Below the pieces are notes generated by a model that saw nothing but the letters and a program-made list of their open reading frames with translations, ran no database searches and was not told where the DNA came from. Shown piece by piece: positions 32,355-40,633 of a stretch of 64,000 bases of DNA. The position numbers and the translations under genes are program-made. Source of the DNA: Paenibacillus sp. H1-7 (GTDB taxonomy: Bacteria; Bacillota; Bacilli; Paenibacillales; NBRC-103111); NCBI RefSeq assembly GCF_022354825.1, contig NZ_CP031168.1, forward strand, positions 1,179,501-1,243,500, in the 5' to 3' direction. Numbering within the stretch: position 1 is the first letter of the stretch; the number at the start of each line of letters is the position of its first letter.

Positions 32355-35324
32355 TTGTACCAAGCTAAGCAAACGATCAGCCGTTGCCTGGCTATGCTGC
32401 TCTTCTTATCCTTACTGATCCCTGCACTGTTACCTGCACCGAGTACGGCATTGTCTCTGGAAGCCGGGCCGAAGGTCAATTTGGCGCTGAACAAACCGGT
32501 ATCGCAGAGCTCCGATTGCTCCTGCGGACGAGCTGTCTCTGTTGTTGACGGCGACCCGGCCACGTTCTGGCAGCCTCTCAGCGCCGACAGGACGGACGGC
32601 AACGTTTGGATCACGGTTGATTTGAAAGCGCATTACGACATTGACGAAGCGGCGATCCACTTCAAGTCGGGGAGCGTCAGCAATTATAAGATTCAAACTT
32701 CGAAGGATAACGTCGAGTGGCAGGACGCCTTTGTCAAAACGATCAACGGCTCCGTATCCAACAAATTGGAAAACGTTCATTTCCCTGCCGTCAACTCCCG
32801 ATACGTGAAGCTGTCCGTCCAATTATCCAGTACAAGCGGCTTCCAATTGAACGAGTTCTCCTTGTATTCCTCCAACGGCGAGCCCCCTAAGGCCGTATTG
32901 GAAAGCGTTTACGTAGCGGATATGACGGGTCGTGTTATGGACCGCTACGATACGGTCACGCTTCGCCCGGCGGAATCGTATTCCTTCAAGCTCGGCGGTA
33001 TAATGAGCAACGGCCAGGCGGCCGATTTGTCGCAGACTCCGGTTACATGGGAGAGCACGAAGGCAGGGACGGTATCGGTGAATACCTACGGAACCGTAAC
33101 GGCTCTTCAGCAAGGCGTCGCCAAAATTATCGGCAGAGCAACGCTGGACGGCATTACGAAAGAAGCCAGCGTCTGGGTAGACGTATACGATCCGGGCACG
33201 CTTCTTGTCGATGTGCAGATGGATCACGCAACGATGGAAAGAGAGATCGGCAAACCGGCGCTGCTCGCAGTAGGAGATGCCTATCCTTCCGTTAGGCTGA
33301 CTCCTTATTCCGACGGGCAGGTGAAGGCAGCTCTCGTTAACGCGACGACGGGGACGATAGCTGCGGAGCTTCCGGCAGCAGCCTTGCATCGCGATACGCA
33401 GCAGGTGCTGACATTTCCGGGTAGTGTAGCGAGTGCGGGAAATTACGAAATTCGTCTGGAGTTTATGCTCGGCAACAAGCCGGTGTACGATGCCTTGTTC
33501 TTTACGGTTCCCAATACGGCTGACATCAGTCTGGGAGAGAGCAGAATTGCTTATCTCGACCACAACGGGCAAATGGCTTACGCTCCCGATTACCGCGGCA
33601 ACCGGATTCTGGATTTCTCCAATGCCGGTTATATGGGAGGCGGGGTGAAAATCCCCGATGTTCAGGCACGAATCGCTCTGGAGCCTGGAGAAGGGGATGA
33701 CATGGCGCGCATCCAGGCGGCAATCGATCAGGTCTCGCTTATGCCGCAAGACGCCGACGGCTTCCGTGGTGCGATACTGCTGAAGAAAGGTACGTATGAG
33801 ATTTCCGGAACGCTGTATATTCAAGCAAGCGGCGTCGTTCTGCGCGGGGAAGGCCAAGGGGAAGACGGCACGATCCTGTATGCGACCGGTACGGCGAAAC
33901 GGAATATTCTCGAAATCAAGGGACAGCCTGTGAAGATGCTGGAAGACACGGCGGTCACAATTGCGGACCTATTCGTTCCATCCGGATCGCGTTCGTTCCA
34001 TGTCGACGACGCCAGCGGATACCAGGTAGGGGACAAAATTAAAGTTCGCCGTTACGGTAACGACCGCTGGATTCATGAAATCGACATGGATACGATCCAT
34101 GAGATCGAAGGAACCGTGCAGTGGACGCCTTTCAGCCTTGATTTCGACCGTGTCATAACGGGGATTCAGGGCAATGTCATCACCATCGATGCACCGATCG
34201 CGAATTCCATCGAACAGCGCTGGGGCGGAGGAGCTATCGTCAAGTATGAGGATCCGAACCGTCTGGAGCAAGTGGGCGTGGAAAATCTCCGCGTAGATTC
34301 GGAATTCGATCCGAGCGTCACGGCGACTCAAAATGGGAAGAAATATTTCTCCGATGAAAACCATGCGGTCAGCTTCGCTATTTTCACCCATGTAACCAAT
34401 GCATGGATGCGCGAAGTAACCGGGCTCCATCTGAACCATGCGCTGGCGCATGTGGGCCGGGGAGCCAAGTGGGTGACGATTCAAGACAATCAATCGCTGG
34501 ATATGGTCAGTGTCATTACAGGTGAGCGCAGGTATCCTTTTAAATTGGGTGGAGAGCTCACACTGATGCAGCGCAATTATGCGGAAACGGCACGACATGC
34601 TTTCATCGTGGACAGCCGTGTTCAGGGCCCGAATGTCTTCCTTGACAGCCAATCCGTTAACGAATATGCCTCAAGCGAGCCGCACCACCGCTGGTCGGTC
34701 GGAGGATTGTACGACAATGTGAAGGCGGATATTGCCATCCAGGACCGCGGTTCATACGGAACCGGGCACGGCTGGTCGGGAGCGAACTATGTGGCGTGGA
34801 ATACGGAGGGGGATTTGATAGCGCAGCAGCCTCCGACGGCGCAAAACTATGCGATCGGCCACGTAGGAGCCAAAGTCAAGCCGTATTTGCCAAATGGAGA
34901 TGACAATCGTCCGCGCAGCGACGGATACTGGGAGTCCTTCGGATTTCATGTGTCACCAACCAGCCTGTATTTGCAGCAGTTAGAGGGCCGGCTTGGTGCT
35001 CAAGCTGTACAAAATATTGCTCAATCGCCAGTAGGCGGCGGCAATCTGGATATTCCGGCACTGCCGTCCGGTCTGCCTCTGCTGAAGGGAATCAAGGTGA
35101 ACAATAAAGCGCTGGAGGGCTTCACGGACGATGTATTCGAGTATACGCTGCAGTTCCCTGCAGGGACAACCGTTGTCCCGGATATTAGACCGCACGATAT
35201 GCGGCATCATGTAGAAGTGATTAAAGCTTCCACGATTTACGGCAAGACCGTTCTGATCGTCCGGGATAAGAAGCAGCCCTCTCAATCCGTGCAATATCAG
35301 GTACGTTTCAATGTAGCTCCATAA
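32355..35324 (+). CDS. Large secreted protein: discoidin + Big_2 + parallel beta-helix
   Basis: About 989 residues, starting at TTG 32355 (GAGAGGTGG nearby; GTG 32343 is the longer option). A signal peptide ending near PSTALS is followed by an F5/8-type-C carbohydrate-binding domain (LALNKPVSQSSDCSCGRAVSVVDGDPATFW). A Big_2-like Ig domain follows (VTWESTKAGTVSVNTYGTVTALQQG). Then comes a pectate-lyase-superfamily beta-helix (DMARIQAAIDQVS, AILLKKGTYEISGTL, GVVLRGEGQGEDG). The C-terminus has a cadherin-like beta domain. It is likely a cell-surface or extracellular polysaccharide-degrading or binding enzyme; the catalytic family is not resolved. Confidence 0.82.
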   Translation: MYQAKQTISRCLAMLLFLSLLIPALLPAPSTALSLEAGPKVNLALNKPVSQSSDCSCGRAVSVVDGDPATFWQPLSADRTDGNVWITVDLKAHYDIDEAAIHFKSGSVSNYKIQTSKDNVEWQDAFVKTINGSVSNKLENVHFPAVNSRYVKLSVQLSSTSGFQLNEFSLYSSNGEPPKAVLESVYVADMTGRVMDRYDTVTLRPAESYSFKLGGIMSNGQAADLSQTPVTWESTKAGTVSVNTYGTVTALQQGVAKIIGRATLDGITKEASVWVDVYDPGTLLVDVQMDHATMEREIGKPALLAVGDAYPSVRLTPYSDGQVKAALVNATTGTIAAELPAAALHRDTQQVLTFPGSVASAGNYEIRLEFMLGNKPVYDALFFTVPNTADISLGESRIAYLDHNGQMAYAPDYRGNRILDFSNAGYMGGGVKIPDVQARIALEPGEGDDMARIQAAIDQVSLMPQDADGFRGAILLKKGTYEISGTLYIQASGVVLRGEGQGEDGTILYATGTAKRNILEIKGQPVKMLEDTAVTIADLFVPSGSRSFHVDDASGYQVGDKIKVRRYGNDRWIHEIDMDTIHEIEGTVQWTPFSLDFDRVITGIQGNVITIDAPIANSIEQRWGGGAIVKYEDPNRLEQVGVENLRVDSEFDPSVTATQNGKKYFSDENHAVSFAIFTHVTNAWMREVTGLHLNHALAHVGRGAKWVTIQDNQSLDMVSVITGERRYPFKLGGELTLMQRNYAETARHAFIVDSRVQGPNVFLDSQSVNEYASSEPHHRWSVGGLYDNVKADIAIQDRGSYGTGHGWSGANYVAWNTEGDLIAQQPPTAQNYAIGHVGAKVKPYLPNGDDNRPRSDGYWESFGFHVSPTSLYLQQLEGRLGAQAVQNIAQSPVGGGNLDIPALPSGLPLLKGIKVNNKALEGFTDDVFEYTLQFPAGTTVVPDIRPHDMRHHVEVIKASTIYGKTVLIVRDKKQPSQSVQYQVRFNVAP

Positions 35325-35332
35325 ACCTTGTG

Positions 35333-35358
35333 AGGCGGCCTATTCAGGTCGCCTTTTT
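35333..35358 (+). terminator. Intrinsic terminator of the secreted-protein gene
   Basis: AGGCGGCCT-ATTC-AGGTCGCCT followed by TTTTT. Confidence 0.82.
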
Positions 35359-35378
35359 GCACGGTTAAGACCGGCGCT

Positions 35379-35426
35379 CCTGCAAAGAATCCGATTGGCC
35401 TCGAAGCCAAAGCTCCGCTTTGCAGG
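35379..35426 (+). repeat. Second inverted repeat after the terminator
   Basis: CCTGCAAAG (35379-35387) pairs with CTTTGCAGG (35418-35426); inside it TTGGC-CTCGAA-GCCAA is another perfect dyad. It could be a back-up terminator or a palindromic element. The rest of the 245-bp gap to 35570 shows only the AT-rich promoter region. Confidence 0.6.
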
Positions 35427-35569
35427 GTTATTTTGTAGTATAAGAAACGCTGTTTTGGGAAATGTTGATGTTGTTCAACGACTGTTCAAGAATGGTCGTT
35501 CCGCGAACTGTATTTTTATGGAATAATTATAAGTGAAGGACCAGCATGTAAACCATGGGGAGGTACAAG

Positions 35570-36550
35570 ATGAATATAGCCGAAATCAAAATATTCGCCG
35601 GAAGCTCAGGAAAAGCCTTTGCCGAGAAGATGTGCCGCTATATGGGAGTCGAGGTCGGCCGGTCGGAAACGCTTTCCTTCTCAGAAGGAAATACGTTCGT
35701 AAGGATCGGAGAGACGGTTCGAGGGAAAGACGTCTATCTTGTACAAACCATGGGCTTGAAGCCCAATGACGAATTTGTGGAGATTTTGTTTTGGATCGAT
35801 GCTTTTAAACGGGCCAGCGCCAATAGCGTCACGGTCATTATGCCTTATTTCAGCTATGCCAAAGGCGACAAAAAGGACGAGCCCAGGGTATCCATCCGGG
35901 CGCGCGTTTGCGCGGAAGCCATTGAAATGGCCGGAGCCGATCGTGTCGTAGCGATGGATTTGCACAGCGATCAAATTCAAGGCTTTTTCAAAAAGCCGGT
36001 AGATCATCTCTATGCGCTCCCGGTATTGTGCGAAACGATCGCAAGAATGCAATTGTCCGATCTGGTTGTCGTCTCTCCGGATGCCGGATTTGCCAAGCAA
36101 GCCCGTAAGTATGCCGATTATTTGGGCACCGCGATTGCTATTGGAGACAAAACAAGAAAAGATCACAGCGAGCGGGCTGAAGTGCTGGAACTGATAGGGG
36201 ACGTCAACGGGAAGACGGCGCTGATCTTTGACGATTTCTCCATCTCGGGCGGAACGCTGGTCGACCTTTCCAACATGCTTGTGCGCAGAGGAGCCAAACG
36301 AATATTGGCCTGCTTATCCCATCTGGTTATGAATGAAGCCGGCATCAAGAAGCTGGAGGACAGCCCGATCGAGCTTATTATAGGGACCGATTCCGTAGAC
36401 AACCCGCATCTTGCTCATTCCAGTAAAATCAAGGTGGTATCGGTTGCTCCGTTATTCGGAGAGGCGGTCAGCAGAATTCATAAGCGCGAATCCGTAACGC
36501 CTTTGTTCGAGAAGGTTCCTGACGAAGTGATTCTTGAATCTATGGAGTAG
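35570..36550 (+). CDS. Divergent ribose-phosphate pyrophosphokinase (PRPP synthetase-like)
   Basis: A 326-residue protein aligning with PRPP synthetases: AEIKIFAGSSGKAFAEKM, FVRIGETVRGKDVYLVQTM, VTVIMPYFSYAKGDKKDEP, VAMDLHSDQIQGFF, and VVVSPDAGFAKQARKYA. The PRPP-binding loop is changed from the usual DDxIDTAGT to DDFSISGGT, and the flexible loop from DKRR to DKTRKDH. It may retain activity on a different pentose phosphate or be regulatory. It is a paralogue outside the usual gcaD-prs context, which is inferred from the neighbours. ATG 35570 follows GGGGAGGT. Confidence 0.82.
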   Translation: MNIAEIKIFAGSSGKAFAEKMCRYMGVEVGRSETLSFSEGNTFVRIGETVRGKDVYLVQTMGLKPNDEFVEILFWIDAFKRASANSVTVIMPYFSYAKGDKKDEPRVSIRARVCAEAIEMAGADRVVAMDLHSDQIQGFFKKPVDHLYALPVLCETIARMQLSDLVVVSPDAGFAKQARKYADYLGTAIAIGDKTRKDHSERAEVLELIGDVNGKTALIFDDFSISGGTLVDLSNMLVRRGAKRILACLSHLVMNEAGIKKLEDSPIELIIGTDSVDNPHLAHSSKIKVVSVAPLFGEAVSRIHKRESVTPLFEKVPDEVILESME

Positions 36551-36560
36551 GGTGAAGCCG

Positions 36561-36929
36561 ATGCTGTTTTTTGATTTGAACGTAACGCTGCTGGATTTTA
36601 AAGGCGCCGAGTATGCTGCAGTTCAATCGTTTCATCGCGAACTCAAAGCCACTGGAAGCCTTTCGAGGATGTGATCCCATATCTGGAGCGATCCGAAGGG
36701 GAGCGGCTGGGCGTCATAACGAATGGCGATCTGAGCGAACAGAGGCTAAAGCTTGAGCGAATGGGCGTGCTCAACTATTTTGAAGTCATTGTGGCATCAG
36801 GGGACATTGGCTTCTCCAATTCAGGCTGCTTGCGAATGGACCGGAACATCCGTATCGGAGATGATATATGTCGGCGATGATCCGGCAACGGATATCATCT
36901 CATGTGAAGTGGACCAACAGACGGAATGA
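36561..36929 (+). pseudogene. Remnant of a HAD-superfamily hydrolase
   Basis: Three reading-frame fragments form one decayed gene. MLFFDLNVTLLDFKG (motif I, DxNxT, 36561 frame) stops at 36674. VIPYLERSEGERLGVITNGDLSEQ (motif II, ITNGD) continues in another frame. MIYVGDDPATDIIS (motif IV) is back in the first frame near 36861. A large segment after motif I is missing, and at least two frameshifts are present. The parent was a haloacid-dehalogenase-type phosphatase. It is directly downstream of the PRPP-synthetase-like gene. Confidence 0.85.
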
Positions 36930-36994
36930 TATTCCCGCCGTTCCCGTAAAACGGATGATTATTTCATTGAATGAATTAATATAAATAAATGACC

Positions 36995-37025
36995 AGGGCT
37001 TCCGAGAGGAAGCCCTGATTAGTTT
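36995..37025. terminator. Terminator between the pseudogene and the first IRED gene
   Basis: Perfect 9-bp stem AGGGCTTCC-GAGA-GGAAGCCCT with a T-rich tail on the plus strand. It is usable in both directions. Confidence 0.7.
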
Positions 37026-37032
37026 TACAACC

Positions 37033-37971
37033 TTAGTGCCGTTTTCGGATCAGCTCGATCACGCTTGGGAAATCGTCGCTCCCATGTCCTTCGGCTACCC
37101 GCCGTTTCATAAGATCGTACAATGGAGCAAACAGCTCGGTGCTGATTCCTTGCGCCCTGCTTACTTCGCCGATAGTATCGTTCGACGCCTGCATTTCCAG
37201 GCTGGCTTCCTTAGAGGTGTAGTCCCCGGTGTCGATCTGCCGTGCCATCTCGGGCAGCGTTGTCATCATCGCTTGCAGCCAAGGGATAAGCAACGTAGAA
37301 GTGAATTCCGTTGCCTTAACCCCTTCGGAGCCCACCAGCGCTGCCGCATGCAGGAAGCCGCCGAACATTCCGTACATTCCGCTTAGCAGGGCCAAGTCGT
37401 GCAGCGGCGCAAGTCCGGGGTCGCTGCCGAGGTAGACGGCCTTGCCCAACCGGCTTAGCGTAGAGTGATGCCGATTGAAGGCATCCTCTGTTCCGCTATA
37501 GAGCAGCACCGCCTCAGGCCGGGCTATAAGGGAAGGGACCGCCATGATGCCGCCGTCCAGGTAATCCGCGCCATGGCGGCCAGCCCATTCGGCGAGCTCG
37601 CGTGCCCGGACTGGGGTTCCGTTGGTTAAATTCACTAGGACACGGCCCGCCAGTCCGCTGCTCGCCGGTTGGAGAATTTCTTGCACAACCGAGTAGTCCA
37701 GCACGCAAATTACTACCAAGGAGCTGGCTTTAACCGCTTCGTCTACCGTCGCGGCAAGAGCTGCACCGCGGGCTACCAGGGCGTCCGCTTTGCCTGGAGT
37801 CCGGTTCCATACGGTCGTCGGATGCCCGCTGTCCAGAAAAGCGCCTGCAAGCGTCGATCCCATGGCTCCCAGGCCGATGACCGTTACCGGCGTGCGGTCT
37901 GCATCCGGTATCCCGGCGGCTTCTTCAAGGACTCGGTCGTTTCTACTCTGCTCATGGTCATTTCTATTCAT
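37033..37971 (-). CDS. Imine-reductase-family NADP oxidoreductase (IRED 1)
   Basis: A 312-residue beta-hydroxyacid-dehydrogenase-superfamily protein. The Rossmann motif VIGLGAMGSTLAGAFLDSGH leads into TTVWNRTPGKADALVARGA, the signature of imine reductases. Other features: VLVNLTNGTPVRARELAEWA, DYLDGGIMAVP, LLYSG and an aspartate in LHDLALLSGMYG. IREDs reduce cyclic imines or perform reductive amination; the natural substrate is unknown. ATG 37971 follows AAAGGAGG. The gene lies directly opposite the MerR gene and shares a promoter layout with the second IRED. Confidence 0.86.
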   Translation of the reverse strand: MNRNDHEQSRNDRVLEEAAGIPDADRTPVTVIGLGAMGSTLAGAFLDSGHPTTVWNRTPGKADALVARGAALAATVDEAVKASSLVVICVLDYSVVQEILQPASSGLAGRVLVNLTNGTPVRARELAEWAGRHGADYLDGGIMAVPSLIARPEAVLLYSGTEDAFNRHHSTLSRLGKAVYLGSDPGLAPLHDLALLSGMYGMFGGFLHAAALVGSEGVKATEFTSTLLIPWLQAMMTTLPEMARQIDTGDYTSKEASLEMQASNDTIGEVSRAQGISTELFAPLYDLMKRRVAEGHGSDDFPSVIELIRKRH

Positions 37972-38004
37972 GAAATGGCCTCCTTTCATTTTGGGGCTGG
38001 ATTT

Positions 38005-38036
38005 ATTGTAAAGGTTCACACTAGTGTGAATGTCAA
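38005..38036 (-). promoter_or_regulatory. MerR-type promoter of IRED 1
   Basis: On the minus strand, TTGACA (38036-38031) and TACAAT (38010-38005) are 20 bp apart, too long for unaided sigma-A recognition. The spacer contains the perfect palindrome TTCACACTAGTGTGAA (38015-38030). MerR proteins activate such promoters by twisting the spacer. Confidence 0.85.
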
Positions 38037-38073
38037 TAAGCTTTTTTTAGCACCTGTGCAATGAAAGGGCTGG

Positions 38074-38103
38074 TTGTAAGCTCGAGCGGGACTGCTTTAT
38101 AAT
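38074..38103 (+). promoter_or_regulatory. Promoter of the MerR gene
   Basis: TTGTAA (38074-38079), an 18-bp spacer and TATAAT (38098-38103). It is divergent from the IRED 1 promoter. Confidence 0.5.
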
Positions 38104-38205
38104 GGATGTATCGATATTTGATTTACATCATTTGGTATAAAATGAATCTGCGCAACCGAACTCATAGAGAACCAACGATTTTTTGACGGCAGGGAGGCTT
38201 TTGCT

Positions 38206-38601
38206 GTGAAAATAAGCGAGTTATCCAAGAGAACCGGCGTCAGCACAAGATCTATCCGGCACTATGAAAAGAAAAAGATCATTAAAGCCATGCGGCTGGA
38301 AAATGATTACCGGGAATTCGACGAGTCAGCCATTGAACGCATAAGAATCATTCAGCTTTATTTGGGTTTGGGCTTAACAACCGAGCAAATCGAGCAAATA
38401 CTGTCATGCGAGGACAGCGGGCCCGATGAGTACGAGTTTTGCAAAGAAATGTTGGACGCTTATCAAGGGAAGCTGAATCAAATCAACCAACAAATCGAGG
38501 CGTTGGAAGCCGTAAAACAGCGGCTGGAAAAGCAAAAGGCTAAAATGATGGAAAAGCGAACAGTAAAGGCAGCGGAAGCAGCTGCATCAACAGCTACATA
38601 A
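38206..38601 (+). CDS. MerR-family regulator
   Basis: A 131-residue regulator. The MerR winged helix begins MKISELSKRTGVSTRSIRHYEKKKII, followed by a helix and an antiparallel coiled coil (residues 85-120, rich in Glu/Gln/Lys) for dimerisation. The C-terminal effector region is short (about 15 residues) and lacks metal-binding cysteines. It starts at GTG 38206 after GGGAGGC. It lies between the two IRED genes, whose promoters both have MerR-type long spacers. Confidence 0.88.
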   Translation: MKISELSKRTGVSTRSIRHYEKKKIIKAMRLENDYREFDESAIERIRIIQLYLGLGLTTEQIEQILSCEDSGPDEYEFCKEMLDAYQGKLNQINQQIEALEAVKQRLEKQKAKMMEKRTVKAAEAAASTAT

Positions 38602-38608
38602 AAGGAAG

Positions 38609-38648
38609 AGCCCCGGTCTGCATGAAGACAGGGGCTTAATTCGTTTTG
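38609..38648. terminator. Bidirectional terminator between MerR and IRED 2 genes
   Basis: AGCCCC / GGGGCT outer arms with GTCT / AGAC inside, and T-rich tails on both strands. Confidence 0.7.
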
Positions 38649-38661
38649 AGCAGGCGGCCGT

Positions 38662-39615
38662 TCACAGATGCGGGTTCCTCAGAAACCCGGTCAGACGGCC
38701 GTAGCCGTCATTGCCGTATCCTGCATTGATGGCCCGCCGGGCCGCTGCCAAGGCCGCACTCATAACGGAAGTATCCATACCGTGGTACTGAGCGGCGTGG
38801 ATGATATGCTCCATCCCCGCCGCAGCGGAGGTAATGCTGGAGGCATCGCCCGGATGGCGTCCCGCTTCAACGGCATTCGCTATGTCAACCATAATATTAG
38901 GCATGATCGCAGCGATTCCCCGGGCATAGGCTGCAAATTCCTTGGGAGCGACGTTCTCTGCGCCGGCGAGGGCGAGAGCATGGGCATAACCGCTCATCGT
39001 TGTCCAAAACAGGTCAAGCAGCGCCACATCATACGCCGCGGCACGGCTGGAATCTTCGCCCAGATAAGAGGCGGTGCCTCCTATGCTCGACAATGTTTCC
39101 CGATGAGCCTGATAAACCGGTTCCGGTCCGCTGTACAGAACGACGGCGTGCTGCGTTCCAATGGTCGGCGTAGGAGTCATAATCGCCCCGTCGATATAAT
39201 CGATTTCTTGCTCGGCAGCCCAAGCCGCCATCCGCCGGGACCGATCAGGCGTGTCGGCCGTTAAGTTCACGAAGGTTCGTCCTGCTAGTTGATCTCCCAA
39301 TGGACTCAGGATCGCGTTCACAGCATTGTAGTCCAATACGCAGATAATGGTCAAAGAGCTCGCTGCCACAGCATCGGCGGCCGTATCGGCAAGGACTGCT
39401 CCCTGTTTGACAAGTTCAACCGCTTTGCCTGGCGTACGATTCCATACGGTTGTTCTGTGGCCGCTGTTCAGAAAGGCTCCCGCCAATGCCTGCCCCATCG
39501 GCCCCAGGCCAATTACCGTAACGGCTGCGCGATCCCCGCCCGCAACGACCGCATGCTCTTTCACCGTCTTTCCGCTTGCATGGCTTTCGTTCTCATTTCT
39601 TTCTTTTGTCGACAT
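38662..39615 (-). CDS. Imine-reductase-family NADP oxidoreductase (IRED 2)
   Basis: A 317-residue paralogue of IRED 1 with the same hallmarks: VIGLGPMGQALAGAFLNSGH, TTVWNRTPGKAVELVKQGA, TFVNLTADTPDRSRRMAAW, DYIDGAIMTPTP, VVLYSG and AYDVALLDLFW. An aspartate occupies the position corresponding to LHD in IRED 1. It begins with about 28 polar residues before the Rossmann fold. ATG 39615 has GAGAGGAGA upstream. Sequence divergence from IRED 1 implies an old duplication, or two recruitments, with different substrates. Confidence 0.86.
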   Translation of the reverse strand: MSTKERNENESHASGKTVKEHAVVAGGDRAAVTVIGLGPMGQALAGAFLNSGHRTTVWNRTPGKAVELVKQGAVLADTAADAVAASSLTIICVLDYNAVNAILSPLGDQLAGRTFVNLTADTPDRSRRMAAWAAEQEIDYIDGAIMTPTPTIGTQHAVVLYSGPEPVYQAHRETLSSIGGTASYLGEDSSRAAAYDVALLDLFWTTMSGYAHALALAGAENVAPKEFAAYARGIAAIMPNIMVDIANAVEAGRHPGDASSITSAAAGMEHIIHAAQYHGMDTSVMSAALAAARRAINAGYGNDGYGRLTGFLRNPHL

Positions 39616-39656
39616 GGATCATGTCTCCTCTCTTTGTTCAGATGATTTCGAATCTT

Positions 39657-39688
39657 ATTGTAAAGTTTGACGCTAGTGTCAATGTCAA
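39657..39688 (-). promoter_or_regulatory. MerR-type promoter of IRED 2
   Basis: On the minus strand, TTGACA (39688-39683) and TACAAT (39662-39657) are 20 bp apart. The spacer contains TTGACGCTAGTGTCAA (39667-39682), a palindrome with one mismatch. The layout matches the IRED 1 promoter almost base for base around CTAG. Confidence 0.85.
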
Positions 39689-39777
39689 GGAGCAAAACAA
39701 CATTGCCAAAAACAACGGAGGGCTTGAGGCGAAAGGCGGCGTACAGGAACTGAATGGGAGCCGTTAGCATGAACAGC

Positions 39778-39813
39778 AAAAACCGCAGACTCTATCGAAG
39801 CAGTCTGCGGTTT
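39778..39813 (-). terminator. Terminator of the ABC-2 export operon
   Basis: A 12-bp stem AAACCGCAGACT/AGTCTGCGGTTT followed by TTTTTG on the minus strand. Confidence 0.85.
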
Positions 39814-39844
39814 GATTATGCTTAGCCCATGTCTTTCAATCCCA

Positions 39845-40627
39845 TCATGATCCCGTAGACCGGTAATGCCGGACGCCGATGTGCCAAAATAACAGGCAGG
39901 GGAAGAAAAACAGCACTCCGGCAAGGGGCGACAGCATATACAGCAGCTCGTTCCCATTCGCTCTGTCCAAGAGGTACAGCAGCGGCAAATAGTTGACGCA
40001 GCCGAAAGGGATGACGAAGGTAAAGAAGAGGGTCACCCACCGCTGATATATATTGAGCGGGTATTTGGTCATTTCGCGGCCGCCGTCCGTAAACACATTC
40101 GCCACCTCCAGCCCCTGGACCGTCCAGAAGCTGAGGGAGGCTGTCGCCATGAAGATGCCGCTGAAAATAAGCACGCCGCACAGGATCATCAAGGTTAGCG
40201 TGATCACCTTCGGAAACGTGAGCTCAATAGGCAGGTTGTGCAGTGACCAGATGAGGATGATGACGCTCTGCAGCAATCGCCCCATTCGGGCGAATTCGAA
40301 TTTGGAGCCCAGAACCTGCAATACCGTATTTCGGGGCCGCACAAGCAGCCGGTCGAAATCTCCTCCCTGCACGAGGCCTGAAAACGTATCGAAGCCGCGG
40401 GCGAACGTCTCGCTTAAGGAGAAGCAGAGACCGATGATCGCGTAGCAGAGCGCCGCTTCGAAGAAGCTCCAGCCCTTCAGCTGCCCGAACCGGTCGAACA
40501 TAAAATAGAGTCCGGCAAAGGTAGTCAAGGGCGTCAGTGACTGCCCTATCATCATAAGCCAGAATGACGCGCGATACTGAACCTGGGATTTGAACAGCAT
40601 CGCTACGTATTTGAAATATAGATTCAT
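39845..40627 (-). CDS. ABC-2 type transporter permease (second subunit)
   Basis: A 260-residue six-helix permease of the DUF990/ABC-2 family. It has a soluble segment RGFDTFSGLVQGGDFDRLLVRP typical of that family. It forms a pair with the following gene (40634) and the ATPase at 41434. The cargo is unknown; similar operons have been linked to antibiotic or peptide export. Confidence 0.82.
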   Translation of the reverse strand: MNLYFKYVAMLFKSQVQYRASFWLMMIGQSLTPLTTFAGLYFMFDRFGQLKGWSFFEAALCYAIIGLCFSLSETFARGFDTFSGLVQGGDFDRLLVRPRNTVLQVLGSKFEFARMGRLLQSVIILIWSLHNLPIELTFPKVITLTLMILCGVLIFSGIFMATASLSFWTVQGLEVANVFTDGGREMTKYPLNIYQRWVTLFFTFVIPFGCVNYLPLLYLLDRANGNELLYMLSPLAGVLFFFPCLLFWHIGVRHYRSTGS

Positions 40628-40633
40628 GTCAGG

